Shown here: piece after piece, positions 22,519-23,861 of the stretch | How the letters are laid out: every line of letters starts with the position of its first letter | Numbering within the stretch: position 1 is the first letter of the stretch | Assembly (NCBI GenBank): GCA_900556575.1 | Contig: USPO01000006.1 | Coordinates: 1-23,861, forward strand | From: an uncultured Eubacteriales bacterium | Lineage (GTDB): Bacteria > Bacillota > Clostridia > UBA1381 | Length of the DNA: 23,861 nt | Direction: 5' to 3' | Program-made: the position numbers and the translations under genes | Notes under the pieces: model-generated | Seen by the model: only the letters and a program-made list of their open reading frames with translations | Told to the model about the DNA's origin: nothing | Database searches by the model: none

Positions 22519-23376
22519 ATGTTAAAGGAATATTATGAATTAACGAACGGTGTAAAAATACCTAAAATCGGATTGGGAACATGGTTCATAGATGATGATA
22601 AGGCAGCTGACGCTGTTAAGGAGGCTGTTAAGTTAGGTTACCGTCATATAGATACGGCACAGGCATACGGAAATGAAGCCGGTGTGGGAAAGGGCATAAG
22701 AGAATGTTCTCTGACAAGGGAAGAAATCTTTGTAACAAGCAAAGTAGCTGCTGAGGCAAAGACATATGATGCAGCTGCACAGTCAATAGATGAAAGTTTG
22801 AAAAAGATGGGGCTTGATTATATTGACATGATGATTATTCATAGTCCACAGCCTTGGGCGGAGTTTCGTGATGAGAAACGCTATTTTGAGGAAAATAAAG
22901 AGGTTTGGAGAGCCTTGGAGGATGCATATAAAGCAGGAAAGCTGAAAGCTATCGGTGTATCTAACTTTTTAAAGGATGATTTGGAAAACATTCTTAAAGA
23001 CTGTGAGATTAAGCCTGTGGTAAATCAGATTTTGACACATATCAGTAATACACCGGCGGAATTGATTGAGTTTTGTAAAGAAAACGGTATCTTAACAGAG
23101 GCATATTCGCCTATTGCCCACGGAGAAGCATTGAAGAATACTAAAATTACGGATATGGCAGAAAAGTATAAAGTTACTCCGGCACAGCTTTGTATAAGAT
23201 ATGTTATTCAGCTTGGTATGGTGGCATTACCGAAAACATCAAATCCAAGCCATATGAGAAGCAATGCCTGTGTGGATTTTGTAATATCCGATGAGGATAT
23301 GAAGAAATTAAAGGAAATGAAAAAGATTGAAGATTACGGTGAATATACAATGTTCCCGGTTTTCAGCGGAAAATAA
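22519..23376 (+). CDS. Aldo/keto reductase
   Basis: A 285-residue NADPH-dependent carbonyl reductase with the TIM-barrel plan of the family. The catalytic tetrad is complete: Asp45 and Tyr50 in HIDTAQAYGNE, Lys75 in VTSKV, and His108 in IIHSP. The family stretch KAIGVSNF follows, and KTSNPSHMRSN near the C-terminus is the usual NADP-phosphate contact. Length and motifs match the bacterial 2,5-diketo-gluconate-reductase-like group, but the substrate is open. An AAAGGAG ribosome site precedes the ATG. A carboxymuconolactone-decarboxylase-family gene begins 13 bases later with its own GGAGG, so the two probably form an operon for handling reactive carbonyls or small metabolites. Confidence 0.93.
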   Translation: MLKEYYELTNGVKIPKIGLGTWFIDDDKAADAVKEAVKLGYRHIDTAQAYGNEAGVGKGIRECSLTREEIFVTSKVAAEAKTYDAAAQSIDESLKKMGLDYIDMMIIHSPQPWAEFRDEKRYFEENKEVWRALEDAYKAGKLKAIGVSNFLKDDLENILKDCEIKPVVNQILTHISNTPAELIEFCKENGILTEAYSPIAHGEALKNTKITDMAEKYKVTPAQLCIRYVIQLGMVALPKTSNPSHMRSNACVDFVISDEDMKKLKEMKKIEDYGEYTMFPVFSGK

Positions 23377-23389
23377 GGAGGAAATAGCT

Positions 23390-23861
23390 ATGGTAAAGCA
23401 AACAGCCGGAAGAGATAGCTTAGGCGAATTTGCACCTAAGTTTGCGGAATTAAATGATGATGTATTGTTTGGTGAGGTATGGTCAAGAGAGAGCAAGCTT
23501 TCGTTGAAAATGCGTTCAATTTTGACACTGACAGCGCTCGTAAGCAAGGGTTTGATAGATACATCATTCCAATATCACGCAATGACCGCAAAGAAAAATG
23601 GTGTTACGAAAGAAGAAATGGCGGAAATTTTAACTCATCTTGCATTCTACGCAGGCTGGCCTAATGCATGGGCGGCATTTAGAGTTGTAACAGAGGTGTA
23701 CAAGGATGATAACGCTGAAAATACGCACGGCGGAGTATTCGGCTTAGGTGAACCTAATACAGCCTATGCAAAGTATTTTATGGGAAATTCGTACTTAAAG
23801 CCGCTTACAAATCCCAAGGAAACAGTTTTCATGGCGAATGTAACCTTTGAGCCGAGCTGCC
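23390..23861 (+). CDS. Carboxymuconolactone decarboxylase family protein, 5' part
   Basis: The first 157 residues of a gene that runs off the window. Residues about 20-105 form a CMD/AhpD-like helical domain, with SLKMRSILTLTALVSKG, QYHAMTAKKNGVTKEEM and ILTHLAFYAGWPNAW. The redox CxxC of true AhpD peroxidases is absent. After the domain the protein continues with YFMGNSYLKPL and FMANVTFEPSC. In related proteins this leads into a cupin barrel (usually ...RNNWHIHH), so a CMD-cupin fusion is likely but lies beyond the end. The ATG has GGAGG eight bases upstream and follows the aldo/keto reductase by 13 bases. The function of such fusions is not established. Confidence 0.85.
   Translation, partial: MVKQTAGRDSLGEFAPKFAELNDDVLFGEVWSRESKLSLKMRSILTLTALVSKGLIDTSFQYHAMTAKKNGVTKEEMAEILTHLAFYAGWPNAWAAFRVVTEVYKDDNAENTHGGVFGLGEPNTAYAKYFMGNSYLKPLTNPKETVFMANVTFEPSC

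Overview
The window is 23.9 kb of low-GC, gene-dense bacterial chromosome of the kind seen in anaerobic Clostridia (Firmicutes). The pointers are strong GGAGG ribosome sites, near-consensus TTGACA-17-TATAAT promoters, an [FeFe]-hydrogenase maturase (HydF), a Spo0H/SigH-type sigma factor, a fructose PTS operon with a DeoR repressor, and a marked preference for the CCG proline codon in most genes. No rRNA, tRNA, CRISPR array, transposase or phage gene was seen.

Layout. (1) 1-1091, + strand: the 3' end of murC and a Nudix hydrolase. They converge, across a two-way terminator, on (2) 1245-7236, - strand: a fructose uptake unit read as fruR, fruK, fruA, then ptsH and ptsI. FruA imports fructose as fructose-1-phosphate, FruK makes fructose-1,6-bisphosphate, and HPr and EI supply the phosphate. 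FruR probably represses the operon through four copies of a TATGAACGTTT-type site around a perfect promoter. ptsH has a second promoter with a cre-like site. (3) 7554-8492, - strand: a lone intracellular GH43 enzyme. (4) 8773-12086, + strand: ilvB-ilvN-ilvC, the first steps of branched-chain amino acid synthesis. (5) hydF (+), converging on a four-helix DUF2798-like membrane protein (-) that has a terminator-like hairpin in its leader. (6) A pair of short CHR-domain transporters (-), divergent from a LysR regulator (+) with interleaved promoters. (7) sigH followed by a small four-CxxC zinc-ribbon protein, converging on a DtxR-type metal repressor. (8) 17913-20387: a MATE efflux pump and its MarR regulator (-), bracketed by two identical 29-bp direct repeats and with proline codon use unlike the neighbours; probably acquired. 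(9) An ABC-F (Uup-type) ATPase, an aldo/keto reductase, and a carboxymuconolactone-decarboxylase-family protein cut by the window end.

No wholly new multi-gene system is evident. The observations most worth following are regulatory or evolutionary: the leader hairpin of the DUF2798-like gene, the four-site FruR operator array, an HPr lacking the regulatory Ser46 yet preceded by a cre-like site, and the repeat-bracketed efflux cassette.
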